Positions 52,755 to 62,014 of a stretch of DNA of 64,000 bases are shown in pieces (within the stretch, counting starts at the first letter, position 1; every line of letters begins with the position of its first letter). The stretch is from Youxingia wuxianensis (GTDB lineage: Bacteria > Bacillota > Clostridia > Oscillospirales > Ruminococcaceae): NCBI RefSeq assembly GCF_014385085.1, contig NZ_JACRTD010000002.1, positions 248,001 through 312,000 of the forward strand, in the 5' to 3' direction. A program made the translations under genes and the position numbers. The notes under the pieces were generated by a model. The model worked only from the letters and a program-made list of their open reading frames with translations, searched no databases and was not told where the DNA came from.

Positions 52755-53726
52755 ATGAAATTTATGAATGTAAAAGCGGTTGATGGGATCATCAGAATGC
52801 CTAAAGTAGTCTGTGGAGCCGGGTCGGTACTGTTTAACGATACTATGGACCCTAAAGGTGCTTTTACTATTTTAGACCGATATATTCAGCTGGGCGGTAC
52901 TGCTGTGGATACAGCGAAGATGTATGGGAAATTAGAGGACAGCGATCCGCCCCGCAGTGAAATTTTAATAGGGAAATGGATAAAAGAGAGGAAAAATCGA
53001 AAGGAGATCGTTTTAATAACCAAAGGCTGCGCTCCGGTAGTAGGAAAAGGAATTGCTCGGGTAAGCGTAGAGAATATACATAAAGATTTTACGGAAAGCC
53101 TGCAAGCTTTGGATGTGGACTATGTAGATGTGTATTTTATGCACAGAGATGACCCCCAGCTGCCGGTATCTGTAATTATGGACGCGCTGGACGAGCATGT
53201 AAAGGCAGGACAGATCCGTGCTTTGGGAGCTTCCAACTGGACAGTAGCGCGCATAAATGAAGCTAATGCTTACGCTGTGTCTCAAGGAAAAACCCCTTTC
53301 ACCGTTTCCCAAATTCAATGGAGCATGGCATATGTCACCCCGGAAATTTGGCCGGATCCCACATTGGTGTGCATGAATGAGACTGAATACAAAGGGTACC
53401 TTGAAAATAAAATCCCAGTAATGGCTTTTTCTTCCCAGGCGGGAGGATATTTTGCGAAAATGGTGGCCGGCGGGGAACAACTGCTTAGTCCAAAAATCAA
53501 ACGGCGGTATGACTGCGAAATTAACCGCAAACGGTTGGAAAAGCTGTGTGCATTTTGTGAAAAAAACAACGTCAGCCCAGCGGCTTTATGCGTAGCGTAT
53601 ATTACCAATAATCGGCTGGAAGGCGCGGCAATTATTGGAAGCTCGAAAGTTGCTCAGATGGAAGAAAGTATTCAGGGAGTAGACGTAGATTTAGATTTTG
53701 ACACCTGCGACTCCTTTATAAAATAA
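52755..53726 (+). CDS. Aldo/keto reductase family protein
   Basis: This 323-residue NADP-dependent oxidoreductase-type TIM barrel starts at ATG 52755 behind AAGGGGA. AKR features: GTAVDTAKMYG (Asp and Tyr of the catalytic tetrad), VLITKGCAP (Lys), YVDVYFMHRDD (His), and the cofactor-binding GAAIIGSSKVAQMEESI near the end. It lies 20 bases before an Smr-domain gene. Substrate unknown. An AT-rich 229-base gap upstream holds the promoter but no other gene. Confidence 0.9.
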   Translation: MKFMNVKAVDGIIRMPKVVCGAGSVLFNDTMDPKGAFTILDRYIQLGGTAVDTAKMYGKLEDSDPPRSEILIGKWIKERKNRKEIVLITKGCAPVVGKGIARVSVENIHKDFTESLQALDVDYVDVYFMHRDDPQLPVSVIMDALDEHVKAGQIRALGASNWTVARINEANAYAVSQGKTPFTVSQIQWSMAYVTPEIWPDPTLVCMNETEYKGYLENKIPVMAFSSQAGGYFAKMVAGGEQLLSPKIKRRYDCEINRKRLEKLCAFCEKNNVSPAALCVAYITNNRLEGAAIIGSSKVAQMEESIQGVDVDLDFDTCDSFIK

Positions 53727-53746
53727 AAGTTACATAGGAGGCAGTT

Positions 53747-54088
53747 ATGTCAGTGGTTACGATCAATTTAGAATCCGGTATGCCCACGGTGGAAACGGCT
53801 AAAATGAAGATGAGCCAGGCATTGCGCAGCGCCAAGGCCAATCGGACCCAGGCGGTAAAGCTCATCCATGGCTATGGCTCCAGCGGCCGGGGCGGGGCTA
53901 TCAAAGAAGAAGTTCGCCGCCAACTAGCCAGTATGAAACGAAGCGGAGCGATTAAAGAGTTTGTAAAAGGGGAAGAGTTTTCTCCGTTTGAAGGATGCGC
54001 CCGTCACGCGTTGGATTTATGCCCGGAACTTTCCCGGGATAGAGATTACTCCCGATGCAACCATGGAATCACTATTGTGATATTATAG
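53747..54088 (+). CDS. Stand-alone Smr-domain protein
   Basis: This 113-residue protein consists mainly of an Smr domain: LESGMPTVETAKMKMSQAL (helical start) and KLIHGYGSSGRGGAIKEEVRRQL (residues 38-60) with the usual Gly-rich loop. Smr domains from MutS2 are DNA or RNA nicking modules; the function of single-domain forms is not well known. The ATG follows TAGGAGG, and the gene is tightly linked to the AKR gene before it and the DUF3810 gene after it. Confidence 0.88.
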   Translation: MSVVTINLESGMPTVETAKMKMSQALRSAKANRTQAVKLIHGYGSSGRGGAIKEEVRRQLASMKRSGAIKEFVKGEEFSPFEGCARHALDLCPELSRDRDYSRCNHGITIVIL

Positions 54089-54096
54089 GAGGGCCT

Positions 54097-55224
54097 ATGC
54101 AGACCACAAAAATAAAAAGAGGACTGGGATCTGCTGTAAAACGTTGGTGGCCAGTATTGCTTCTAGCGGTTTCTTTTGGCCTTAGCATCCTGGCGAAAAA
54201 TAATCCGGAGCTTACAGACGCCATATATTCCCAGAAAATTTATCCAGTGTTGGCGGCCATTTTTGGAGGGATAAGCTCCTTTTTCCCTTTTTCTTTGGCG
54301 GAACTGGCAGTGTGCGCTCTTCTTTTGGGTGTGTTAGTGCTGATCACTTTTGGGATAATCCGGTTGCTGAAAGGGAAAAGACCGTCGGGAATATCTGGTT
54401 TTTGGCGTTTGTTGGAACGGGTAGTAAAATTAGTGTGCATCCTATTTTCCGCTTTTTTGCTCCTGTGCGGCATGAACTATTACCGATTGGAGTTTTCCCA
54501 GTTAAATGGACTGGACGTCCATCCTTCTCCAAAGGAAGAGCTTATTGCCCTGTGTGAAGAGCTGGTCCGAAACGCCGGCGAGCTGCGGGCGGGACTTACA
54601 ATGGATGAATACGGGGTAACTTCTCTTTCCAAAGGGGCTTGGGAGACTGCGGGGGATGCCAGAACAGCGGTGGCTGCGCTCAGCGAAGAATATCCGACCA
54701 TAAAGGAGCTGCCCATCACCCCAAAACCGGTCATATTTTCCCGGATGATGTCCCTAATGCAGATTACCGGGGTATTTGTTCCTTTTATCTATGAGGCCAA
54801 CGTCAACATCGACGCCCCGGACTATTCTGTTCCTGCTACTATGTGTCATGAGTTAGCTCATACAAGGGGATTTATGCGGGAGGACGAAGCTAATTTTATC
54901 GCTTACCTTGCCTGTCAAAACGCCGAGAACCAAGAGTTTCAGTATAGCGGCGCCATGCTGGCCCTTGTCCATTGCATCAATCGGCTATATTCTGTGGACA
55001 GGGAGGAGGCCTCCCGGATCATGGCTGGGTGCAGCGACGGAATAAAGCTGGATATGGCGGCGTCCAGCCTGTATTGGGATCAGTTTGAGGGGCCGGTGGC
55101 ACAGGTATCTACTGCTGTGAACAATATATATTTGAAGGCCAACAATCAGGCGGATGGAGTGCAAAGTTATGGCCGTATGGTGGACTTGCTTCTGGCAGAC
55201 CGGCGGCAAAGGCAAAAGAAATAA
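54097..55224 (+). CDS. DUF3810 membrane-bound zinc protease-like protein
   Basis: ATG 54097 after AGGAGGG gives 375 residues. Three spans lie near 18-35, 58-92 and 108-126. A soluble domain carries HELAH at 251-255 with Glu264 downstream (HTRGFMREDEANF), a zinc-metalloprotease pattern that marks DUF3810. Its active site is probably extracytoplasmic. The gene follows the Smr gene by eight bases. Substrate unknown. Confidence 0.88.
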   Translation: MQTTKIKRGLGSAVKRWWPVLLLAVSFGLSILAKNNPELTDAIYSQKIYPVLAAIFGGISSFFPFSLAELAVCALLLGVLVLITFGIIRLLKGKRPSGISGFWRLLERVVKLVCILFSAFLLLCGMNYYRLEFSQLNGLDVHPSPKEELIALCEELVRNAGELRAGLTMDEYGVTSLSKGAWETAGDARTAVAALSEEYPTIKELPITPKPVIFSRMMSLMQITGVFVPFIYEANVNIDAPDYSVPATMCHELAHTRGFMREDEANFIAYLACQNAENQEFQYSGAMLALVHCINRLYSVDREEASRIMAGCSDGIKLDMAASSLYWDQFEGPVAQVSTAVNNIYLKANNQADGVQSYGRMVDLLLADRRQRQKK

Positions 55225-55273
55225 TATGTAAGATTTATTTGGTAATTAATACGAAATTTAAGGCCCATAGCTA

Positions 55274-55302
55274 TTGCTATTGCACACAAATAGTGCTATG
55301 AT
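55274..55302 (+). promoter_or_regulatory. Promoter of guaB
   Basis: TTGCTA (55274-55279) and TATGAT (55297-55302) are separated by 17 bases. No purine riboswitch is evident in the short leader. Confidence 0.6.
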
Positions 55303-55345
55303 AATAAAAATATAAACGTTGTGAAGAGTAATGTGTGTGCAGTGA

Positions 55346-56833
<1,488 letters not shown>

Positions 56834-56840
56834 CTTTTCC

Positions 56841-56876
56841 AAAGGCCGCCTGTCTTTTTACAGGCGGCCTTTTTTG
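56841..56876 (+). terminator. Terminator after guaB
   Basis: A 13-bp stem (56841-56853 with 56860-56872) ends in a T-run. Confidence 0.92.
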
Positions 56877-56963
56877 CAGTCTTTTCCATTGAAAATTTTG
56901 TTGGAAACTGGAGAAATTGATGTTATAATAAATGAAAGAAATTTAAAATGAAGGAAACCTGTA

Positions 56964-57728
56964 ATGAAAATAGGGGTTCTTGGCCTGAATGAAAAGGGAC
57001 AGATCATTTTAGAGCATCTGTTGAATAAAACCGCTCATAATATTTACGCTTATGGGTTAGATGGGACTGCAAGAGAAAGAAGCGGCGTGCACTATTGTAC
57101 GACTGCCATGTTGCTTTGTGAAAAGGCGGATATCGTCCTCATTGCCTTGGATAATTCCAGTGATTTAACCGCCCTGTTTAATGCGATTGCTCCCTTCATT
57201 CGTAAGGATCAGATATTTGTCGATACTACGGATATCAGCCCGGCGATGGCGCATGCGATTGCCAATGGAGTGCGCCGGTTGGAAGGATATTATCTTGACT
57301 GCGGAATTTTTGGAGAACTGGACCAGGAGTTTGTTTTGTATATAGGCGGTTCCAGCCAAGCATATGAAAAGGCCGCTTCGCTGCTTCACTGTATCGGCCC
57401 ACATAATTATTATATGGGCCCTTCTGGGAGGGGACAGGCGGTCAGAGCACTCTGCCGCAGCCTTAGCGGGCAGATTCAAAACTGTTTTGAAGAGACTGCG
57501 CAGTTGGCCCAGGCGTTTGGCATTCCATATGATTATTTTATTGGGACGCTGAGCCGATACCCGCAGATTGCCCAGCCGTTGGAGTTTTTAAAAGGGGAGG
57601 CGCTTCCGGAAGATTTGGAATCTCTGGAAATCGTCGGGGAGATGGCGCACCGCGCCGGCTTAAAGCTGGATGGCCTATATGCGGCCAAGCGGCGTCTAAG
57701 TGAAAAAAGGCGGGGCTATTTACCCTGA
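56964..57728 (+). CDS. Degenerate 3-hydroxyisobutyrate dehydrogenase-like protein
   Basis: This 254-residue protein has the order of a beta-hydroxyacid dehydrogenase: an N-terminal Rossmann half (IGVLGLNEKGQIILEHLL), DIVLIALDNSSDLTALF, a GGSSQAYEKAASLLHCIG segment and the helical half. Key positions deviate. The GxGxxG loop reads GLNEKG, and the catalytic-lysine motif (GxGQxxKxxNN) reads GRGQAVRALCRS, with Arg for Lys. It is also shorter than the usual ~290 residues. It may bind a dinucleotide without catalysis, or have a new role. A single gene after guaB. Confidence 0.7.
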   Translation: MKIGVLGLNEKGQIILEHLLNKTAHNIYAYGLDGTARERSGVHYCTTAMLLCEKADIVLIALDNSSDLTALFNAIAPFIRKDQIFVDTTDISPAMAHAIANGVRRLEGYYLDCGIFGELDQEFVLYIGGSSQAYEKAASLLHCIGPHNYYMGPSGRGQAVRALCRSLSGQIQNCFEETAQLAQAFGIPYDYFIGTLSRYPQIAQPLEFLKGEALPEDLESLEIVGEMAHRAGLKLDGLYAAKRRLSEKRRGYLP

Positions 57729-57746
57729 TGCTCAAAGAGAGAAAGG

Positions 57747-57974
57747 ATGAGAAAAAACTTCGGGATTTACTTTGGCAGAAATTATAGTGGTGCTGGCAAT
57801 TTTGGGGATTTTAGCAGCGGTACTGATTCCGACAATGTTAGGTTTTGTGGACAAAAGCAAAACAAAGTTTTTAATATTACCCAAGGTACAGGCGAGGTGG
57901 AGGAGAATATCCTATCAAAGGCACTAAAAATCAGGACGGACCCAAAAACGTTTGAAGGGTTCTTCTTCCTATAA
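57747..57974 (+). pseudogene. Broken type IV prepilin/pseudopilin gene
   Basis: ATG 57747 after GAGAAAGG opens a 75-codon frame of no recognisable sequence. In the next frame, from about 57769, the DNA encodes GFTLAEIIVVLAILGILAAV, a textbook prepilin cleavage site and hydrophobic N-terminal helix. That frame has no start; an in-frame TGA precedes it. Removing one A from the A6 run at 57762-57767 would join ATG 57747 to it as MRKTSGFTLAE. Even then it stops after about 56 residues and lacks the globular pilin domain. It is therefore frameshifted and truncated, with no pilus genes nearby. Confidence 0.78.
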
Positions 57975-57991
57975 ACAAACTGAATAAGGGC

Positions 57992-58027
57992 ATAAAAGAC
58001 CCGCTGCCTTTTGGCAGCGGGTCTTTT
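57992..58027. terminator. Bidirectional terminator
   Basis: A 15-bp stem (57992-58006 with 58011-58025) closes a 4-base loop, with A- and T-runs. It ends the pilin remnant and the minus-strand fumarase gene. Confidence 0.9.
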
Positions 58028-58590
58028 TAGATTAACTTATACTGCTGTTTTCCCTTATCGAAGATATTTTCACCAGTACAATCGGCGGCAACGATCAAAG
58101 GAAACTGCTCTACATACAGCTTTTTTACCGATTCACATCCCAGATCCTCATAAGCGATCACTTGACAGCTTTTGATGCACTGCGCCGCCAGCGCCCCGGC
58201 GCCGCCAATAGAACAGAGATATACCCCTTTGTTGCGCACAATAGCGTCATATACCTCTTTACTACGCTCCCCTTTGCCAATGGTAGCACACAGCCCTAAG
58301 TCCATAAGTGTTGGGGTATAAGGGTTCATACGGCTGGAAGTGGTGGGTCCGCAGGAACCGATCGCCATATTTTGCGGCGCAGGAGTAGGTCCCGCAAAAT
58401 AAATGATCGCGCCGTTCAAATCGAAAGGAAGGGGTAAACATTCCCGAATTGCCTGCATGATCCGCTTATGGGCGGCGTCTCTTGCGGTATAAATCACCCC
58501 GGTAAGCAGCACCCGATCACCTACACGCAAATTCTGTGCCTCGCCAGCAAGCTCCTGAGCGTTTATATGATATGTCTTTATAAAAACCAC
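58027..58590 (-). CDS. Class I fumarase/tartrate dehydratase-type beta subunit (orphan)
   Basis: This 187-residue protein matches the C-terminal (beta) half of class I Fe-S hydro-lyases: VGDRVLLTGVIYTARDAAHKRI, GAIIYFAGPTPAPQNMAIGSCGPTTSSRMN, ATIGKGERS and KGVYLCSIGGAGALAAQCIK. The alpha subunit with the Fe-S cysteines is normally encoded just upstream but is absent; a DivIVA-like gene is there instead. The only classical start is GTG 58590, which lacks an SD. AGGTGG overlapping it could instead serve an ATA start seven bases on. No other fumarase genes are present. Confidence 0.87.
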   Translation of the reverse strand: MVFIKTYHINAQELAGEAQNLRVGDRVLLTGVIYTARDAAHKRIMQAIRECLPLPFDLNGAIIYFAGPTPAPQNMAIGSCGPTTSSRMNPYTPTLMDLGLCATIGKGERSKEVYDAIVRNKGVYLCSIGGAGALAAQCIKSCQVIAYEDLGCESVKKLYVEQFPLIVAADCTGENIFDKGKQQYKLI

Positions 58591-58618
58591 CTGCTAACAA
58601 TTTGTTTTATTTTATCCA

Positions 58619-59392
58619 TCAGACTTCATGGGAACTTCCGGCAAAAAAACCCGCTTTGTCCTCCGGTTGGGAGAACAGTTGGTCTTGCTCCGGGAGAGAA
58701 CCCTGCTGTGCAGCGCTTTCAGGGGTGTAGCGTTTCTCCACCTGCTTGACCACTTCCTGCATTACATCAATCCGGTCGTTGAGCACAAACAAAATTTCTT
58801 CAATCGATTTTCTAAGCCGGGTAGCGTCGCTGTTGAAGCTAGAGAGCTCAGAATAGAAATTTTTCATATAATCCTTCGCCTTTTGAGTAATTTCATCTGC
58901 TTGCTCGTTTGCAGTTTCAATGATCTTATCCGCACTCTGACGAGCCTCGATAATAGCGTCACCAATTTGATTGGAGATCTCGTCATATTTTTTACTTTTA
59001 TAATCAAGACTTTCCGCTTTGAATTGAAGCTGGCGGCATCGCTCCAACTGGATTTGCATCTCCCGATCGTTATCCGAAAGTTTTTTATGCAATTCTTTAT
59101 TTTGCGCATCCAACCCGGAGATCATCTCCTGCGCCTGAGAAGCCAGTTCCCGCTGTTCATCCAGCTGTTTTTGAAGCTGGGAAACCTGTTCGTTGGCCAG
59201 AGCCAGGTTTTCCTCCAATTTTTTAATATGTGCAACCTGGGAATCCTGCGCCTGGGCATAGGAATTGAGTTTTTCCGTATATTCTTCTTCAGTCGCACGA
59301 AATTGCTGGCTTAAAGTATCTATGTAAGTCAGTACGGATTTTTTGTCGAAACCGCCGAATGTGGTGGTTTTAAAGAAACCTGCGTCTGCCAT
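58619..59392 (-). CDS. DivIVA/coiled-coil cell-division-type protein
   Basis: ATG 59392 follows GAAGGA, giving 257 residues. The N-terminus FKTTTFGGFDKKSVLTYIDTL resembles the DivIVA membrane-curvature-binding domain. Residues 35-215 are a long heptad coiled coil, with the ESLDYKSKKYDEISNQIGDAI and ADKIIETANEQADEITQKAKDY helices typical of DivIVA/GpsB-like proteins. The tail is low-complexity. Proteins of this kind recruit partners to poles or septa. It is next to, and divergent from, a HAD gene. Confidence 0.8.
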   Translation of the reverse strand: MADAGFFKTTTFGGFDKKSVLTYIDTLSQQFRATEEEYTEKLNSYAQAQDSQVAHIKKLEENLALANEQVSQLQKQLDEQRELASQAQEMISGLDAQNKELHKKLSDNDREMQIQLERCRQLQFKAESLDYKSKKYDEISNQIGDAIIEARQSADKIIETANEQADEITQKAKDYMKNFYSELSSFNSDATRLRKSIEEILFVLNDRIDVMQEVVKQVEKRYTPESAAQQGSLPEQDQLFSQPEDKAGFFAGSSHEV

Positions 59393-59549
59393 AATACTAC
59401 ATCCTTCCCGAAAATATCTCAAGATATCATAAGTATAACATTTTTATGATCAAAAACAAAGTGGTTTTCTTTGGTTTTGCACAATATAATTTCAGGAAGA
59501 ATTATGATATACTAAAGTAGTATAATGAAAGACGGGAGAAATGTAATCT

Positions 59550-60182
59550 ATGGTAAAAGTAGTAGCGTTCGATTTAGATGGAACTCTCAGTCAGTCGGAT
59601 CTGTTTATCATTCCTTGCCATCGGATCACTATGGAAAAGTATGGGATTACTGGAATTACAGACGCGCAAATTACGAATTTGATTGGTGGACTAATGGAGG
59701 ATGGCAGAAAGCTGCTGTTCCCCAAGGGCACTATGGACGAATACTTAGAATATCATAAAAAATTAGAAAAATATCTTCCTCAGATGGTAGAAGAACGCGG
59801 CAGGGTATATGATGGCATTCCTGAGATGTTGGATCAGCTTCGCGAAGAAGGCTATATAACCGCGCTATGTTCCAACGGTGGGGAAGCGTATATTGACTGC
59901 GTATTAAAAAATCTCCATTTAAAGGAAAAATTTGATTTTATCCAGCACCAGGTAGTAGGCTGCAACAAATCCCAGCTTTTAAAAAGAATTAGAGACAAAT
60001 ACCAGCCTCAGGGAATTGTAATGGTAGGCGACCGGCATTTTGATAAAACTGCCGCTAAAGAGAATGAAGTGCCTTTTATCGGCTGTGCCTATGGCCTATA
60101 TCCTGACGAAGTTACAGATGCGGATTTTTTGGCTCATACGGCAAAACAAGTATTAGAAGGAGTGAAAACCCTTATTGGTTAA
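59550..60182 (+). CDS. HAD-family hydrolase (phosphoglycolate phosphatase-like)
   Basis: This 210-residue HAD phosphatase has motif I VVAFDLDGTL (Asp8 nucleophile and Asp10), motif II as TALCSNGG, motif III Lys in VVGCNKSQ and motif IV MVGDRHFDKTAA. The cap is a small alpha-helical type. ATG 59550 lies about 14 bases after ACGGGAG, a long spacing, but no nearer start exists. Substrate unknown. It ends at a bidirectional terminator. Confidence 0.88.
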   Translation: MVKVVAFDLDGTLSQSDLFIIPCHRITMEKYGITGITDAQITNLIGGLMEDGRKLLFPKGTMDEYLEYHKKLEKYLPQMVEERGRVYDGIPEMLDQLREEGYITALCSNGGEAYIDCVLKNLHLKEKFDFIQHQVVGCNKSQLLKRIRDKYQPQGIVMVGDRHFDKTAAKENEVPFIGCAYGLYPDEVTDADFLAHTAKQVLEGVKTLIG

Positions 60183-60189
60183 AACGACA

Positions 60190-60228
60190 AGCGCGGAATA
60201 AAACCAATGTTTTATTCCGCGCTGTTTG
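60190..60228. terminator. Bidirectional terminator between HAD and ytvI genes
   Basis: A 15-bp stem (60190-60204 with 60209-60223) closes a 4-base loop. Confidence 0.85.
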
Positions 60229-61276
60229 TTCGGTATAGATACATTACAGTGAGGACTGCCAGAGGGGCGCATAAAAGCCCGAGGAAACCTGCGATCTGAA
60301 GGCCCGCGTACATCGCAGTGATGGTGACGATGGGATGCAGGCCGATTTGAGCTCCTACAATTTTAGGTTCTATAATATTTCGGATAATTTCGATAATGGC
60401 AAAAAGAAGCAAAAGGCCTATGCCGGTGGCCGGATGGGAACCAGCAATGAGGACAAGCCCCCAGGGAACCAGGATGGTTCCGCTTCCAATCATGGGCAGG
60501 ATATCCAGCAGGGCGATGATCGCTGCTACGGAAAGCCAGTAGTCGAAGCCCAGCAGATACAGCCCTGCGGCCAATTCCAAAAAAGTAATGGCGATGATAA
60601 TGATATACGCCCGCACCATACTAAATATCGTGTCTCGCATAAATTGCTGCAGACCGCTGACACGGGCTTTAAAACGCCGCGGAAGGATTTCTCTGAAAAA
60701 TTTCATCACGTTTGAATAGTTAGTGCTGATCAATATGGAAATAATAAAGGTAAATACCGCCGCTATTAATATCATAGGCAGTTTTCCGGCTACCTGGGCG
60801 ATACCGCCTACTACTTTGGCGGAGCCGTCGATGGCCAGCTGCTGCAGCCCGGAAGTGACAGCCTCTCCTAACGTTTCCATATGATTGGAAGCGTCCGGGG
60901 AAAAACGCTGGGCTAAGTTAAAAAAACCGTCGTTGATTTTGAGAAGCATGGGGGAGATTGTTTCCTGATAAATCTGCGGCAGCTGCAGGAATAAATCATA
61001 CAGCTGTACGGCAATCACGGTAAGAAAGGCGCCCAGCAGCGCGATTCCTGAAAGATAAAAAAGGGCCACCAGCGCAGCGGCGCACACTTTTTTGTTTATA
61101 TGGGAAGATTTTGAAATTTTCATAACAGCAGGGCGCAAAAGTGTGGCGATCCCAAACCCTAAAATAAAGGGGAGCAGCCAGAAAAAAACATAGCGAACCA
61201 AGAAAAAAACAAGCCCGAGTACGGCGGCGAAATAAAGAAGATTGATAAGGGAATGGACTTTGCTTTCCTGGGACAA
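60212..61276 (-). CDS. ytvI: Sporulation integral membrane protein YtvI (AI-2E transporter superfamily)
   Basis: This 354-residue membrane protein has about eight spans. It starts at TTG 61276 behind AAGGAGGGG on the minus strand. The C-terminal motif set (YWLSVAAIIALLDILPMIGSGTILVPWG, IRNIIEPKIVGAQIGLHPIVTI) marks the AI-2E/PerM superfamily. Length and N-terminal pattern fit the YtvI subgroup, which is confined to spore formers. Its function in sporulation is unclear. Confidence 0.88.
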   Translation of the reverse strand: MSQESKVHSLINLLYFAAVLGLVFFLVRYVFFWLLPFILGFGIATLLRPAVMKISKSSHINKKVCAAALVALFYLSGIALLGAFLTVIAVQLYDLFLQLPQIYQETISPMLLKINDGFFNLAQRFSPDASNHMETLGEAVTSGLQQLAIDGSAKVVGGIAQVAGKLPMILIAAVFTFIISILISTNYSNVMKFFREILPRRFKARVSGLQQFMRDTIFSMVRAYIIIIAITFLELAAGLYLLGFDYWLSVAAIIALLDILPMIGSGTILVPWGLVLIAGSHPATGIGLLLLFAIIEIIRNIIEPKIVGAQIGLHPIVTITAMYAGLQIAGFLGLLCAPLAVLTVMYLYRTNSAE

Positions 61277-61333
61277 TTTTCCTTCCCCTCCTTTTCCGGT
61301 TTGTCACATTATTATGCGATAGGAAAGGGCGGT

Positions 61334-61372
61334 TATGACTGGTGAATTGCTGGCAGGCCAGCGGTCATTTTT
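61334..61372. other. Hairpin-containing gap between ytvI and the ACT gene
   Basis: The gap 61277-61556 (280 bases) has no gene. ATGAC...GTCAT flanks GCTGG-CAGG-CCAGC, followed by T6, a terminator-like hairpin. Further on, TTGACT (61493-61498) with TATTCA (about 61517) is a likely promoter for the operon below. Confidence 0.5.
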
Positions 61373-61556
61373 TAGGAAAGGCTGGGAAATATGCCCCCAA
61401 AGGGAAAAATAAAACTAAAAATAGAAGTTTATGTAGAATTCACAATAGAATCGTGCAAATTATACAAATATGAGGCAAAGTGACACTGTACATTGACTGC
61501 AGAATATGATATAGTGTATTCATATGCAATACAAAAGTATTTGAGAGGTGGACAGA

Positions 61557-61991
61557 ATGGCCGATGCTCCTAAATTTTTATTGGTGAATTCTCAGGTGCT
61601 TCCTGAGGTGTTCGACAAAGTTGTAAAAGCAAAAATGTATCTTGCCCGGGGGAAAGCCAAAAGTGCCTCCCAAGCAGCGCAGATGGCTGGGATTTCCCGC
61701 AGTGCTTTTTATAAGTACAAAGATTCCGTATACACCTATGAGGAACGTATGAGCGAGAATCTGATTACCTTCGCTTTTACGCTGGAAGATCGCCCGGGGG
61801 TATTATCCTCCCTTTTAGGCGAATTTTATAAAGCGGGAACGAATATCATCACAGTCAATCAGAATATTCCGGTGGACGGGGTGGCCATGGTGTCTATTTC
61901 TGTACGAACTGGAACGTCCAGTCTTTCTCGGGCAGAATTGCTAGGTCTGCTGGATGGACTGGACGGCGTTGTAGAAATAAAGACAATCTGA
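61557..61991 (+). CDS. ACT-domain regulator with N-terminal helix-turn-helix (PheB-like)
   Basis: ATG 61557 eight bases after GAGAGG gives 144 residues. Residues 15-55 hold a helix-turn-helix-like segment (SASQAAQMAGISRSAFYKYKD). Residues 68-144 form an ACT domain (ITFAFTLEDRPGVLSSLLGEFYKAGTNIITVNQNIP). It is similar to UPF0735/PheB proteins often found upstream of hom-thrB in Firmicutes, as here. It probably senses an aspartate-family amino acid. It is 23 bases before hom. Confidence 0.9.
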   Translation: MADAPKFLLVNSQVLPEVFDKVVKAKMYLARGKAKSASQAAQMAGISRSAFYKYKDSVYTYEERMSENLITFAFTLEDRPGVLSSLLGEFYKAGTNIITVNQNIPVDGVAMVSISVRTGTSSLSRAELLGLLDGLDGVVEIKTI

Positions 61992-62014
61992 GTGAAAGAA
62001 GGGAACAGGCAACC

